Shown here: piece by piece, positions 34,532-42,055 of the stretch
Numbering within the stretch: the stretch's first letter is position 1
Layout: each line of letters opens with the position of its first letter
NCBI RefSeq assembly: GCF_030817655.1
Contig: NZ_JAUSZM010000003.1
Span: 7,130,001 to 7,194,000 of the forward strand
Reading direction: 5' to 3'
DNA: 64,000 nt
Source: Streptomyces sp. V4I2
GTDB lineage: Bacteria > Actinomycetota > Actinomycetes > Streptomycetales > Streptomycetaceae
Translations under genes and position numbers: made by a program
The notes under the pieces: model-generated
What the model was told of the DNA's origin: nothing
What the model saw: only the letters and a program-made list of their open reading frames with translations
Database searches by the model: none

Positions 34532-35755
34532 GTGGCAGCGGAGATCGTCAATCCTCGCAGCGACAGCAGTACGGAGCAGGAAGGCGGGGCCGAGCCCCTC
34601 GATTCCATCGATCCGGCGTTCGCGCTGCACCGCGGCGGCAAGATGGCCGTGCAGGCCACCGTGCCGGTCCGCGACAAGGACGACCTGTCCCTGGCGTACA
34701 CGCCCGGCGTCGCGAAAGTGTGCAGCGCGATCGCCGAGCAGCCCGACCTCGTCCACGACTACACGTGGAAGTCGTCGGTCGTCGCCGTCGTGACGGACGG
34801 TACGGCGGTGCTCGGACTCGGCGACATCGGTCCCGAGGCCTCCCTCCCCGTGATGGAGGGCAAGGCGATCCTCTTCAAGCAGTTCGGCGGCGTGGACGCG
34901 GTGCCGATCGCTCTGAACTGCACGGGCGTCGACGAGATCGTCGAGACCGTGGTCCGGCTCTCGCCGTCCTTCGGCGGCGTGAACCTGGAGGACATCTCGG
35001 CGCCCCGGTGCTTCGAGATCGAGCGCAAGCTCCAGGAGCGGCTGGACATCCCGGTCTTCCACGACGACCAGCACGGTACGGCGGTCGTGACGCTGGCGGC
35101 GCTGCGGAACGCGGCGAAGCTGACCGGGCGGGGTATCGGTGAGCTGCGGGTCGTCATCTCGGGCGCCGGTGCGGCCGGGGTCGCGATCGCGAAGATGCTG
35201 GTCGAGGCCGGTATCGGGGACGTGGCGGTGGCGGACCGCAAGGGGATCGTGTCGGGTGACCGGGACGACCTGACCTCGGTCAAGCAGGAGCTGGCCTCGT
35301 TCACGAACAAGGCGGGCATCACCGGGTCGCTGGAGGCCGCGCTGGAAGGCGCCGACGTCTTCGTCGGCGTGTCCGGCGGTACGGTGCCGGAGCCGGCGAT
35401 CGCCTCCATGGCCAAGGGTGCGTTTGTCTTCGCCATGGCGAACCCGAATCCCGAGGTCCACCCCGATGTCGCGCACAAGTACGCGGCGGTCGTGGCGACG
35501 GGTCGGTCCGACTTCCCGAACCAGATCAACAACGTGCTCGCGTTCCCGGGGATCTTCGCGGGGGCGCTGCAGGTGCGGGCCTCCCGGATCACCGAGGGCA
35601 TGAAGATCGCTGCGGCTGAGGCGCTGGCGTCGGTGGTCGGCGACGACCTTGCCGCGGACTACGTGATTCCGTCGCCGTTCGACGAGCGGGTTGCTCCGGC
35701 CGTGACGGCGGCTGTGGCCGCGGCGGCTCGGGCGGAGGGCGTGGCTCGGCGCTGA
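34532..35755 (+). CDS. NAD(P)-dependent malic enzyme
   Basis: 407-aa malate oxidoreductase (decarboxylating), converting malate to pyruvate and CO2 and so linking the TCA cycle to acetyl-CoA and NADPH supply. The N-terminal malic domain has SLAYTPGVAKVC near residue 53 and GLGDIGPEASLPVMEGKA near 95, with the metal-binding VFHDDQHGTA near 178. The NAD-binding domain has VVISGAGAAGVAIAKML near 210. Length is typical for short bacterial forms. GTG start at 34532 follows AAGGGG. Monocistronic, ending at a strong terminator. Confidence 0.95.
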   Translation: MAAEIVNPRSDSSTEQEGGAEPLDSIDPAFALHRGGKMAVQATVPVRDKDDLSLAYTPGVAKVCSAIAEQPDLVHDYTWKSSVVAVVTDGTAVLGLGDIGPEASLPVMEGKAILFKQFGGVDAVPIALNCTGVDEIVETVVRLSPSFGGVNLEDISAPRCFEIERKLQERLDIPVFHDDQHGTAVVTLAALRNAAKLTGRGIGELRVVISGAGAAGVAIAKMLVEAGIGDVAVADRKGIVSGDRDDLTSVKQELASFTNKAGITGSLEAALEGADVFVGVSGGTVPEPAIASMAKGAFVFAMANPNPEVHPDVAHKYAAVVATGRSDFPNQINNVLAFPGIFAGALQVRASRITEGMKIAAAEALASVVGDDLAADYVIPSPFDERVAPAVTAAVAAAARAEGVARR

Positions 35756-35770
35756 GGTTCTGTGCGGTGT

Positions 35771-35801
35771 GGCCCCGTCCGGTTGGACGGGGCCATTTTT
35801 T
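35771..35801 (+). terminator. Rho-independent terminator of the malic enzyme gene
   Basis: Stem GGCCCCGTCC / GGACGGGGCC with loop GGTT (35771-35794), followed by ATTTTTT. One of the few canonical U-tract terminators in the window. Confidence 0.93.
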
Positions 35802-36189
35802 ACCTGCGGGACCGGCTGTTCGGGTGGGTTGAGTGGGTTCGGGGGTGGGGCGGGTGATGCCTGCGGCGGCCTGTGCCGGGTGGGTGGGGGCGGGCGTAGC
35901 GCCTTGCGTTGGGTGGTGGGTCGGGGCCGCGCCGGGGGGTGTCCGTCCTCGGAACGGCGCGGAATCGGTCGGCCAGGGAGGTACCGGCGTGGACGCGCCA
36001 ACCGCTGCGGGCGGACACCCCCCGACACGTCCCCTTCCCGCCGTACGCGACTGCGGGAGCGTCCACCTTCCGACCTTCCGACCGACCACCTCTCGGCGCA
36101 TCGAGCCACCCGCCTGGGGCAGTCCAGTCCCCAGGCCGAAGCTCACCTCTCGGCTGACCAAGTCGGGTGGTGGGTGGAGGCCGTCCCGG
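35802..36189. other. Gene-free GC-rich stretch before element copy 3
   Basis: 388 bp, no supported gene. A perfect 13-bp inverted repeat, CGGGGGGTGTCCG (35933-35945) with its complement at 36012-36024, encloses 66 bp. The rest is Gly/Pro-codon-like low-complexity DNA similar to that beside copy 1. Confidence 0.5.
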
Positions 36190-36554
36190 ACCGTTCCTCT
36201 GGACTGAGCAGGAGTGAGTCCGCTCAGCAGCACGCCCCGAACGGTCTTGGGCGCACTGGCCCCCGGCGTACTCAACCCCGGGGCAGCGACACGCATCTTG
36301 TGCGTGGTCCGATCCCGGGAGGCCAGCTCCCTGCGCGATCTGGCCGGATGGGCACGGCCAGAGGCGACGGGGAGGCCCTGAACCATCACTCCGGTGGAGC
36401 AGGGGCCCCGCACGCTGGCACCGCACCCGGCGTCCCAGATCGCAGGATCACCGTAGCCCGAACGGCCCAGGGCGCCGCAAGCCAGGGCGCCGATCATCAC
36501 ACGATCGAGCTAACTCGACCTCGTGCACGCTTCGCGGCGAACAGTTGGAACCCC
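36190..36554. repeat. Three-copy 365-bp structured element, copy 3
   Basis: Collinear with copy 1. Hairpins: CTGAGC/GCTCAG (36204-36209 with 36222-36227), CACGCA/TGCGTG (36290-36295 with 36301-36306) and CTGGCC/GGCCAG (36340-36345 with 36356-36361). The second differs from copy 1 at both paired positions (G-C to C-G), keeping the stem. It ends with GAACAGTTGGAACCCC. Confidence 0.82.
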
Positions 36555-36757
36555 GCCCACCCGCTGGGGGCGCAGCCCCCGGGGCGAGGTCCGCCTCTTG
36601 GCCGACCGAGACGGGTGGTGGGTGGGCATAGGCCTGGGGGTCTGGGGGCGGAGCCCCCAGCGGGGGTCCGTAGGCGTGCCGGGTGGGTTGACAAGAGGGT
36701 GTGTGTCACAGGGGTCGGCGGTTCCGCCCGCACGCCCGCAGCCCTATCGTCAAGGTC
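36555..36757. other. Gap with GGGGGC-type hairpins before the oxidoreductase gene
   Basis: Two short hairpins, GGGGGC-GCA-GCCCCC (36566-36580) and CTGGGGGC-GGA-GCCCCCAG (36642-36660), of a kind common in Streptomyces intergenic DNA. The promoter of the downstream gene must lie between about 36670 and 36750 (TTGACA at 36688 is a candidate -35). Confidence 0.5.
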
Positions 36758-37723
36758 ATGTTCGCTGTCTACGCCGCCCGAATCGACCGCGACCAGCCGC
36801 TCTCCGGTCTGGAGTTGGGGGAGCGCCCGGCTCCTGAACCCCGCCCCGGCTGGAGCGTCGTCGACGTCAGGGCCGCCTCCCTCAATCACCATGACCTCTG
36901 GTCCCTGCGAGGCGTGGGCCTCGCGGAGGACAAGCTGCCGATGATCCTCGGCTGTGACGCCGCCGGCGTCGACCAGGACGGCAACGAGGTCGTCCTGCAC
37001 TCCGTCATCGGCCAGACCGGCCACGGCGTCGGCCCGAAGGAGCCTCGCTCCATCCTGACCGAGCGCTACCAGGGCACGTTCGCCGAGCAGGTCGCCGTAC
37101 CGACGTGGAACCTGCTGCCCAAGCCCAAGGAGCTCTCCTTCGAGGAGGCCGCCTGTCTGCCCACGGCGTGGCTGACGGCGTACCGGATGCTCTTCACGAA
37201 CGCGGGGGTCCGGCCCGGTGACTCCGTGCTCGTGCAGGGCGCCGGCGGCGGTGTCGCCACGGCCGCCATCGTGCTCGGCAAGGCGGCGGGGCTGCGGGTC
37301 TTCGCGACCAGCCGGGACGAGGCGAAGCGGAAGCGGGCCGTCGAGTTGGGGGCCGTGGAGGCGGTGGAGCCGGGGGCGCGACTGCCGCAGCGGGTCGACG
37401 CCGTGATCGAGACCGTCGGCGCGGCCACCTGGTCGCACTCGGTGAAGTCGCTGCGGCCCGGCGGCACGCTCGTCATCTCCGGCGCGACGAGCGGTGACCG
37501 TCCCTCGCACGCCGAGCTGACCCGGATCTTCTTCCTGGAACTCAAGGTCGTCGGCTCCACGATGGGCACCAAGGACGAACTGGAGGACCTCCTCTCCTTC
37601 TGTGCCGCCACCGGCGTACGTCCCGTCATCGACGAGGCGTTCCCGCTCGACCGGGCCCGCGAGGGCTTCGAGCGGCTGGAGTCCGGGGAGCAGTTCGGGA
37701 AGATCGTCCTCACGAACGGCTAG
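36758..37723 (+). CDS. Zinc-type alcohol dehydrogenase / quinone oxidoreductase-like protein
   Basis: 321-aa medium-chain dehydrogenase/reductase. N-terminal GroES-like domain (ASLNHHDLWSLRGVG near residue 37; MILGCDAAG near 63) and NAD(P)-binding domain (DSVLVQGAGGGVATAAIVLG near 163). Catalytic zinc ligands of true alcohol dehydrogenases are incomplete, which favours a quinone-oxidoreductase-like or crotonyl-CoA-type role. ATG at 36758; the ribosome site AAGG is close. Single-gene unit between element copy 3 and the HTH/Clp-N pair. Confidence 0.9.
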   Translation: MFAVYAARIDRDQPLSGLELGERPAPEPRPGWSVVDVRAASLNHHDLWSLRGVGLAEDKLPMILGCDAAGVDQDGNEVVLHSVIGQTGHGVGPKEPRSILTERYQGTFAEQVAVPTWNLLPKPKELSFEEAACLPTAWLTAYRMLFTNAGVRPGDSVLVQGAGGGVATAAIVLGKAAGLRVFATSRDEAKRKRAVELGAVEAVEPGARLPQRVDAVIETVGAATWSHSVKSLRPGGTLVISGATSGDRPSHAELTRIFFLELKVVGSTMGTKDELEDLLSFCAATGVRPVIDEAFPLDRAREGFERLESGEQFGKIVLTNG

Positions 37724-37775
37724 CAGGTCTTGGTCTCTGACGGTCGGTCCGGTTTTCGGGCCGGCCGTTTGGCTT

Positions 37776-37791
37776 GTCAACTTCGGTTGAC
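37776..37791. promoter_or_regulatory. Palindromic operator 1 of the HTH/Clp-N operon
   Basis: GTCAAC-TTCG-GTTGAC, a perfect 6-bp-arm palindrome 31 bp upstream of the HTH gene start. Shares GTCAA-N6-TTGAC with the second site. Confidence 0.65.
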
Positions 37792-37802
37792 GGGCGAGAT
37801 GT

Positions 37803-37818
37803 GTCAATGTAAGTTGAC
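37803..37818. promoter_or_regulatory. Palindromic operator 2 of the HTH/Clp-N operon
   Basis: GTCAA-TGTAAG-TTGAC, overlapping the leader immediately before ATG at 37822. Spacing of 27 bp between site centres places both on nearly the same DNA face. Confidence 0.65.
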
Positions 37819-37821
37819 GTC

Positions 37822-38031
37822 ATGACCGAAGCAACGGATCTCGCCGAGCGCGCGGGCGACCGGGACCCCCGGATCGGCCTGCGGGCCGTCGCGGCGCTGC
37901 GCAGGCTGCTGGAGCAGTTGGAAGCGGTGCAGGTGCGCAGTGCGCGCAATCAGGGCTGGTCGTGGCAGGAGATCGCCGCGGAACTCGGTGTGAGCAGGCA
38001 GGCCGTGCACAAGAAGTACGGGAGGCATTGA
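37822..38031 (+). CDS. Small helix-turn-helix DNA-binding protein
   Basis: 69-aa protein. A helical N-terminal half (LRAVAALRRLLEQLEAVQVRSA) leads into a compact HTH (WSWQEIAAELGVSRQAVHKKYG, seen from about residue 45; recognition helix VSRQAVHKK). It resembles stand-alone MerR/sigma-4-like HTH proteins. ATG at 37822. Its stop overlaps the start of the Clp-N-domain gene by one base, so the two are coupled. Two palindromes in its promoter imply autoregulation. Confidence 0.85.
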   Translation: MTEATDLAERAGDRDPRIGLRAVAALRRLLEQLEAVQVRSARNQGWSWQEIAAELGVSRQAVHKKYGRH

Positions 38032-38594
38032 TGTTCGAACGGTTCACGAAGGACGCCCGGGACGTGGTGCGCGGGGCGGTCGAGTACGCCGAGGGAGCGG
38101 GCGCACAGGCCGTCGAGGCGGAGCACATGCTGCTCGCCCTACTGGACCGGAAGGCCTCCCGCGCCTCCTTCGGTCTGGCCGCACTCGGTCTCACCGACCG
38201 CAAGGAGTCCGTACGGTCCTCCCTGAGCGAGGCGCGGCGACGCGCGGGCCTCTCCCAGGCCGACGCCGACGCTCTGGCGGGACTGGGCATCGACGTCTCC
38301 GAGATCGTCGCCCGGGTGGAGGAGGTGCACGGCGTCGGAGCGATGTCCGGCGACCGCAAGGGCAAGGGCTGGTGGTCGGGGCGCCGCACCTTCGGCCGGG
38401 ACGCCAAGGAGGTCCTGGAGAAGTCGCTGCGAATTGCCCTCGCCCGCCGCGACCGCCATGTCGGCGACGAGCACATCCTGCTGGCCCTGACGGCCCGCCC
38501 CGGCGTGCCCGCGGAGGTCCTCGCCGACCACGGCGTGACGTACGAGACGGTGACGCGCGTGCTGTACGGGGGCGGGGAGGCGAAGGCCGGCTGA
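38031..38594 (+). CDS. Stand-alone Clp N-domain protein
   Basis: 187-aa protein made of two Clp_N repeats (MFERFTKDARDVVRGAVEYA with AEHMLLALL near residues 1-40; FGRDAKEVLEKSLRIALARRD with DEHILLALTARPG near 120-160). It has no AAA+ module, Walker motifs or protease-binding loop, so it is not a chaperone itself. It may present substrates to ClpC or block it as a decoy. ATG at 38031 after GGAGG (38021-38025), overlapping the HTH stop. Regulated with the HTH gene. Confidence 0.9.
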   Translation: MFERFTKDARDVVRGAVEYAEGAGAQAVEAEHMLLALLDRKASRASFGLAALGLTDRKESVRSSLSEARRRAGLSQADADALAGLGIDVSEIVARVEEVHGVGAMSGDRKGKGWWSGRRTFGRDAKEVLEKSLRIALARRDRHVGDEHILLALTARPGVPAEVLADHGVTYETVTRVLYGGGEAKAG

Positions 38595-38665
38595 GCGGGG
38601 CCTGGTGGTGGCTCCGGCAGTGGGGCTGAGGCACCGGCTCTGCCGCACTGCCATCGGTGTGTCGC

Positions 38666-39754
38666 TCACGCCTTCGGCGTGCGCAGCAGCGCCCCGATGT
38701 GTGCCGCCGCTGTCGACAGGTGACGGCGGGCGTCGCGGAGTTGGTCGGGTGTGACTCCGTGGTCCCGGGCGGTGTCGCGGATGTCGTCCCGGAAGCGGTC
38801 GAGCAGGCGGTCCAGGTCGCGGGCCGGGTCGCCGGTGGGGTCCTCATGGGCCCACGTCGGCTCGTACTCGGCCGGGAAGTCCTCCGGGGTGTGTGAGTAC
38901 TCGGGCGCGGGCGCCGTCTTCCCCGCGTCGCCGTTGCCCCGTGCGAAGCCGAAGCCGAAGTCCTTCCCGAACTCCTTGCCGTAGTCCTTTCCGAGCTCGC
39001 CGAACTCCTTGGCCAGTTCGGTCAGGCCCTCCCGTACGCCCGTCGGCCAGTCGCCGCGTGCGAAGTGGTCCTGCACCTGCTCCTGGACCCGGCGGGCGAT
39101 GCGCTGCACTTCCTCCTGTGCCTGTTCCCGGGCCCGCTCCTGCGCCTCCTTGGCCTGGTGGCGGGCCCGCTGGGCCTCCTCCCGCGCCCGCCGGCTCTCG
39201 TCCTTGGCGCGCCGGGCCTGCTCCTTCCACTCCTGCTTGACGCGGCGCATCTCCTCCTTGGCGGCGCGCCACGCCTCCTTGTCGGTGTACTCGCCGAAGT
39301 CACCGAAGGGGCCGCCCTGTTCGCCGTCGCCGGCCTTGGTGCCGGTGCCGCCGGGCCCGGTGCTCCGCCGGGCTTCGGAGGCCGCCGCCCGCATCTCGCG
39401 CCGCAGATCACCCGCCGCGCCGCGCACGTCGGCCCGGATCTCGGCGGCGAGTTCCGCGACCGACTCGCGGATCTCCAGTTCCAGGTCGGCCAGTTCACCG
39501 CTGCGGTCGGCCAGCTCGGCGCGGCCCGCGTCCGTGATGGCGTACACCTTGCGGCCGCCCTCGGTGGTGTGGGTGACCAGGCCCTCGGCCTCCAGCTTTG
39601 ACAGACGGGGGTAGACAGTGCCCGCCGAGGGGGCGTACAGGCCCTGGAAGCGCTCCTCCAGGAGGCGGATCACCTCGTAGCCGTGGCGCGGGGCCTCGTC
39701 CAGCAGCTTCAGCAGGTAGAGGCGGAGGCGGCCGTGCGCGAAGACGGGGGACAT
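38666..39754 (-). CDS. PadR-family regulator with long coiled-coil tail
   Basis: 362-aa protein. Residues 1-85 are a PadR winged helix (LRLYLLKLLDEAPRHGYEVI, FQGLYAPSAGTVYPRLSKLE, GRKVYAITDAGRAEL). Residues about 90-125 and 150-225 are highly charged, Glu/Arg/Ala-rich and predicted to coil (EEMRRVKQEWKEQARRAKDE). A Gly/Asp/Phe-rich stretch and a final helical part (DLDRLLDRFRDDIRDTARDH) follow. PadR proteins are normally 110-200 aa, so the tail is unusual. ATG at 39754 is one base past the DUF4097 stop, giving translational coupling. Confidence 0.9.
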   Translation of the reverse strand: MSPVFAHGRLRLYLLKLLDEAPRHGYEVIRLLEERFQGLYAPSAGTVYPRLSKLEAEGLVTHTTEGGRKVYAITDAGRAELADRSGELADLELEIRESVAELAAEIRADVRGAAGDLRREMRAAASEARRSTGPGGTGTKAGDGEQGGPFGDFGEYTDKEAWRAAKEEMRRVKQEWKEQARRAKDESRRAREEAQRARHQAKEAQERAREQAQEEVQRIARRVQEQVQDHFARGDWPTGVREGLTELAKEFGELGKDYGKEFGKDFGFGFARGNGDAGKTAPAPEYSHTPEDFPAEYEPTWAHEDPTGDPARDLDRLLDRFRDDIRDTARDHGVTPDQLRDARRHLSTAAAHIGALLRTPKA

Positions 39755-39755
39755 G

Positions 39756-40712
39756 TCAGAGCACCTTCTTGTCGGTTGTACCGTCGGCCGGGGCGCTGGT
39801 CGAGCCGTCGCCCGGGCCGGAAACGGAATTGTCCCCCGAGCCGCTCCGCGGGCTGTCCGCCGGGTCGCCGGCGCCGGAGTCCATGGTGTCGTCCCACGGC
39901 TCGTCCTCCCGGGGTGGCCTGCGCAGGAGGGCGATCGAGCCGGAGATGGTGGTGGCCCGCAGCTTGCCGTTGCCCGGGCCGAGGCGGCCGGTGATCTTGT
40001 GGGCGCCCCACTGGCCGTGCACCCGGAGGCCGTCGAAGGCGTTGGAGATGGTCCCGCTCGCCGTGTTGGCCTCGACCTCGGTGTCGGCCGGCTGGGGGAG
40101 CCGGATGGCGATCTCGCCCGAGATGCTGGTCAGCCGGACGTCGGTGGGGCCGCCGGGGTCGAGGTCGACGATCATGGAGCCGCTGACCGAGTCGGCTCGC
40201 ACGGCGCTGCCCGAGCCGTCGACGACGGTCAGATCGCCGGAAACGGAGTTGAACCGGAGGTCGCCGGTGACGGCCTGGGCCTCCAGGTTCCCGGCGACCG
40301 TGTCGGCGCGGACCGGGCCGGAGAGCCCGACGAGTGTCGTGTCGCCGGAGACCCCCTTCACCACGGACGGCCCGCGCAGCCCGGAGACGACGGCTCCCGC
40401 GCTGATCACACCCACCTCGACATGCGTGTCGGCCGGCACGGCGAGGGAGACGACGGCACTGCGCCGCCATCCCTTCCGGTCGAGCCACTTGAGGAAGCCC
40501 TTCCAGGGGAGGTCGTCGTACGCCACGGTGAGCGTGCCGCCCTCCTGGGTCACGACCAGGGGTGGGCCGTCGATCTCGGAGACTTCCAGGCGGGCGGAAC
40601 CTTCGTCGGTGCCCACCACGTTCACTGTTCCGTCGACGATACGGACGCGGAGGGTGGTGACGGGATCGTCGAAGGTGAGCTTCGTGGGCTCGGTGACGGA
40701 CCACTCGGACAT
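39756..40712 (-). CDS. DUF4097 beta-helix protein
   Basis: 318-aa protein of the DUF4097 (putative adhesin) family. Residues 35-265 form repeating strands of the type VSGDTTLVGLSGPVRADTVAG and SVSGDLTVVDGSGSAVRADS, giving a right-handed beta-helix-like pattern. The C-terminal 40 residues are Asp/Ser/Gly-rich and disordered. No signal peptide is obvious, so location is uncertain. ATG at 40712. First gene of a pair with the PadR gene; PadR-type sites lie in its promoter. Related pairs often respond to envelope stress. Confidence 0.88.
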   Translation of the reverse strand: MSEWSVTEPTKLTFDDPVTTLRVRIVDGTVNVVGTDEGSARLEVSEIDGPPLVVTQEGGTLTVAYDDLPWKGFLKWLDRKGWRRSAVVSLAVPADTHVEVGVISAGAVVSGLRGPSVVKGVSGDTTLVGLSGPVRADTVAGNLEAQAVTGDLRFNSVSGDLTVVDGSGSAVRADSVSGSMIVDLDPGGPTDVRLTSISGEIAIRLPQPADTEVEANTASGTISNAFDGLRVHGQWGAHKITGRLGPGNGKLRATTISGSIALLRRPPREDEPWDDTMDSGAGDPADSPRSGSGDNSVSGPGDGSTSAPADGTTDKKVL

Positions 40713-40740
40713 CGGTTCAGACCTCCCGTAGCAACGCGCC

Positions 40741-40775
40741 ATATCGCGTCTCCTGCTATTCACGATATATCGCGG
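40741..40775. promoter_or_regulatory. PadR-type operator region upstream of the DUF4097-PadR pair
   Basis: CGATATATCG (40763-40772) is a perfect palindrome within CACGATATATCGCGG, and the related half ATATCGCG is at 40741-40748. AT-rich palindromes of this form are characteristic for PadR regulators and stand out in this GC-rich DNA. Confidence 0.6.
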
Positions 40776-40843
40776 TTCGGGAAAGTCAAGACACCCGTTC
40801 CGGGGATCTTTGGGTCATGGTGAGCGATCAAATGATGCTCAAA

Positions 40844-40860
40844 TAGGGCGAATCGCCCTA
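40844..40860. promoter_or_regulatory. Palindrome immediately before the 40871 gene
   Basis: TAGGGCG-AAT-CGCCCTA, perfect 7-bp arms, ending 10 bp before ATG at 40871. It would cover the ribosome site or transcription start; a likely operator or translational control element. Confidence 0.55.
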
Positions 40861-40870
40861 GCGTGTGAGC

Positions 40871-41722
40871 ATGTCGACGGAAGCATCCCGAACCGGTCCG
40901 GCCGGTCCCGCCGGTCGCGCCCCCGGCGCCGTGCTGCTCTGCCGGGCGCAGCCCGATTCCGTCGCCCCCGCGGCCCAGCTGCTGCGCGAACGCATGCTGC
41001 TCACGCGCGCGGGCGAGGACTGGAGCGTGCTCGTCCCCGAGGGCAGGCCCTGGCTGCACGGCGGCGAGCCCGTCGACCGCGTCCTGACCGGCTGGGCCAC
41101 CGCACTCGCCGTCTGCGCCTCCTGGCCCGTACTCGCCCTGTGGTGGGACGCGGACCGCGCCGGTTTCGTCCTCGCCGTCGGCTTCCGCCGTCCCGTCGGC
41201 TACGTCTGGCTGGCCAACGGCACCCCCGCGGGCGAGGACGAGGCCATGCGCACCTTCGCCGCCCGCCTCGGCCTGGATCCGGTCCTCGACACGCAGTCCC
41301 TCGACCAGCTCACGAAACCGGCCGCCAGGACCGACGCCCGCGCCCGGCTGGGCGCCCTGCTCGCCGTCCTCACGCGCGCGGGAGTCACCCTCCCCACCGG
41401 CCTCACCCCCGGCGAACCCGTCGCCCGCCTCCACGAGGCCGCCCGCGCCCAGCCGGACGCCCGCCCGGTCGAGTGGCCCGGCCTGCGCGCCGCGGTCCGC
41501 ACGGAGATCGACGCCGTGACCCGCCCCCGCCTCAGCCCCTGGCTGCCCTGGTCGGGCGACCCCCGAGCCCGCCTCCTGGCCCTCGCCCAGCTCACGGCAG
41601 GCCTCCCGGTCACTGCCTGGGGCGTACGGCGCCGCAGCGCCGGCTGGATCACGGCAGGGGCACTCCTGCTGGCGCACGGCGCGCTGGGACTGACGTACGA
41701 CCTGGCACGCCCGCGCGACTGA
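40871..41722 (+). CDS. Conserved hypothetical protein
   Basis: 283-aa protein with no domain I recognise. The N-terminal 20 residues are Gly/Ala/Pro-rich. The body is soluble and Ala/Arg/Leu-rich, with WSVLVPEGRPWLHGGEPVDRVL (written here as WSVLVPEGRPWL) near residue 55. A hydrophobic stretch (LALAQLTAGLPVTAWG) and a last one (ITAGALLLAHGALGLTY) near the C-terminus suggest a membrane anchor. ATG at 40871; GTG at 40865 is an alternative. Divergent from the DUF4097 gene. Confidence 0.75.
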   Translation: MSTEASRTGPAGPAGRAPGAVLLCRAQPDSVAPAAQLLRERMLLTRAGEDWSVLVPEGRPWLHGGEPVDRVLTGWATALAVCASWPVLALWWDADRAGFVLAVGFRRPVGYVWLANGTPAGEDEAMRTFAARLGLDPVLDTQSLDQLTKPAARTDARARLGALLAVLTRAGVTLPTGLTPGEPVARLHEAARAQPDARPVEWPGLRAAVRTEIDAVTRPRLSPWLPWSGDPRARLLALAQLTAGLPVTAWGVRRRSAGWITAGALLLAHGALGLTYDLARPRD

Positions 41723-41735
41723 GAGCACAAAAAAG

Positions 41736-41754
41736 GGGCGCCGCACGGGCGCCC
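41736..41754 (-). terminator. Terminator of the DUF6104 gene
   Basis: GGGCGCC / GGCGCCC stem with loop GCACG. On the minus strand it is followed by TTTTTT, making it a canonical intrinsic terminator for the gene at 41789; it also lies just past the convergent gene. Confidence 0.8.
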
Positions 41755-41788
41755 GGCGAAACCAGTCCTACTCGTCCTGCCTGTCGTC

Positions 41789-41971
41789 CTACTCGTCGTC
41801 GTCCTCGTCGTCCAGCCGCGCCAGCCACGTCGCCAGCCGCTCCACCGGCACCTCGAAGTCCGGGTTCAGATCGACGAACGTCCGCAGCTGCTCGGCGAGC
41901 CACTCGAAGGTGACCTCCTCCTCGCCCCGCCGTTTCTCCAGCTCTTCGATGCCACGGTCCGTGAAGTACAT
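41789..41971 (-). CDS. DUF6104 family small protein
   Basis: 60-aa acidic protein (MYFTDRGIEELEKRRGEEE, then VTFEWLAEQLRTFVDLNP and a C-terminal DDEDDDE). Conserved in Streptomyces, commonly downstream of kgd. Function unknown. ATG at 41971. It follows kgd on the same strand by 84 bp, so read-through is likely, and it ends at a U-tract terminator. Confidence 0.8.
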   Translation of the reverse strand: MYFTDRGIEELEKRRGEEEVTFEWLAEQLRTFVDLNPDFEVPVERLATWLARLDDEDDDE

Positions 41972-42055
41972 GCCTCAAGGATAAGTGGGCGGAAACGACC
42001 GGGCCGCACCCCCCAGAGGGGATGCGGCCCGGTCACGTACGGCCTGCGAGAGCGG

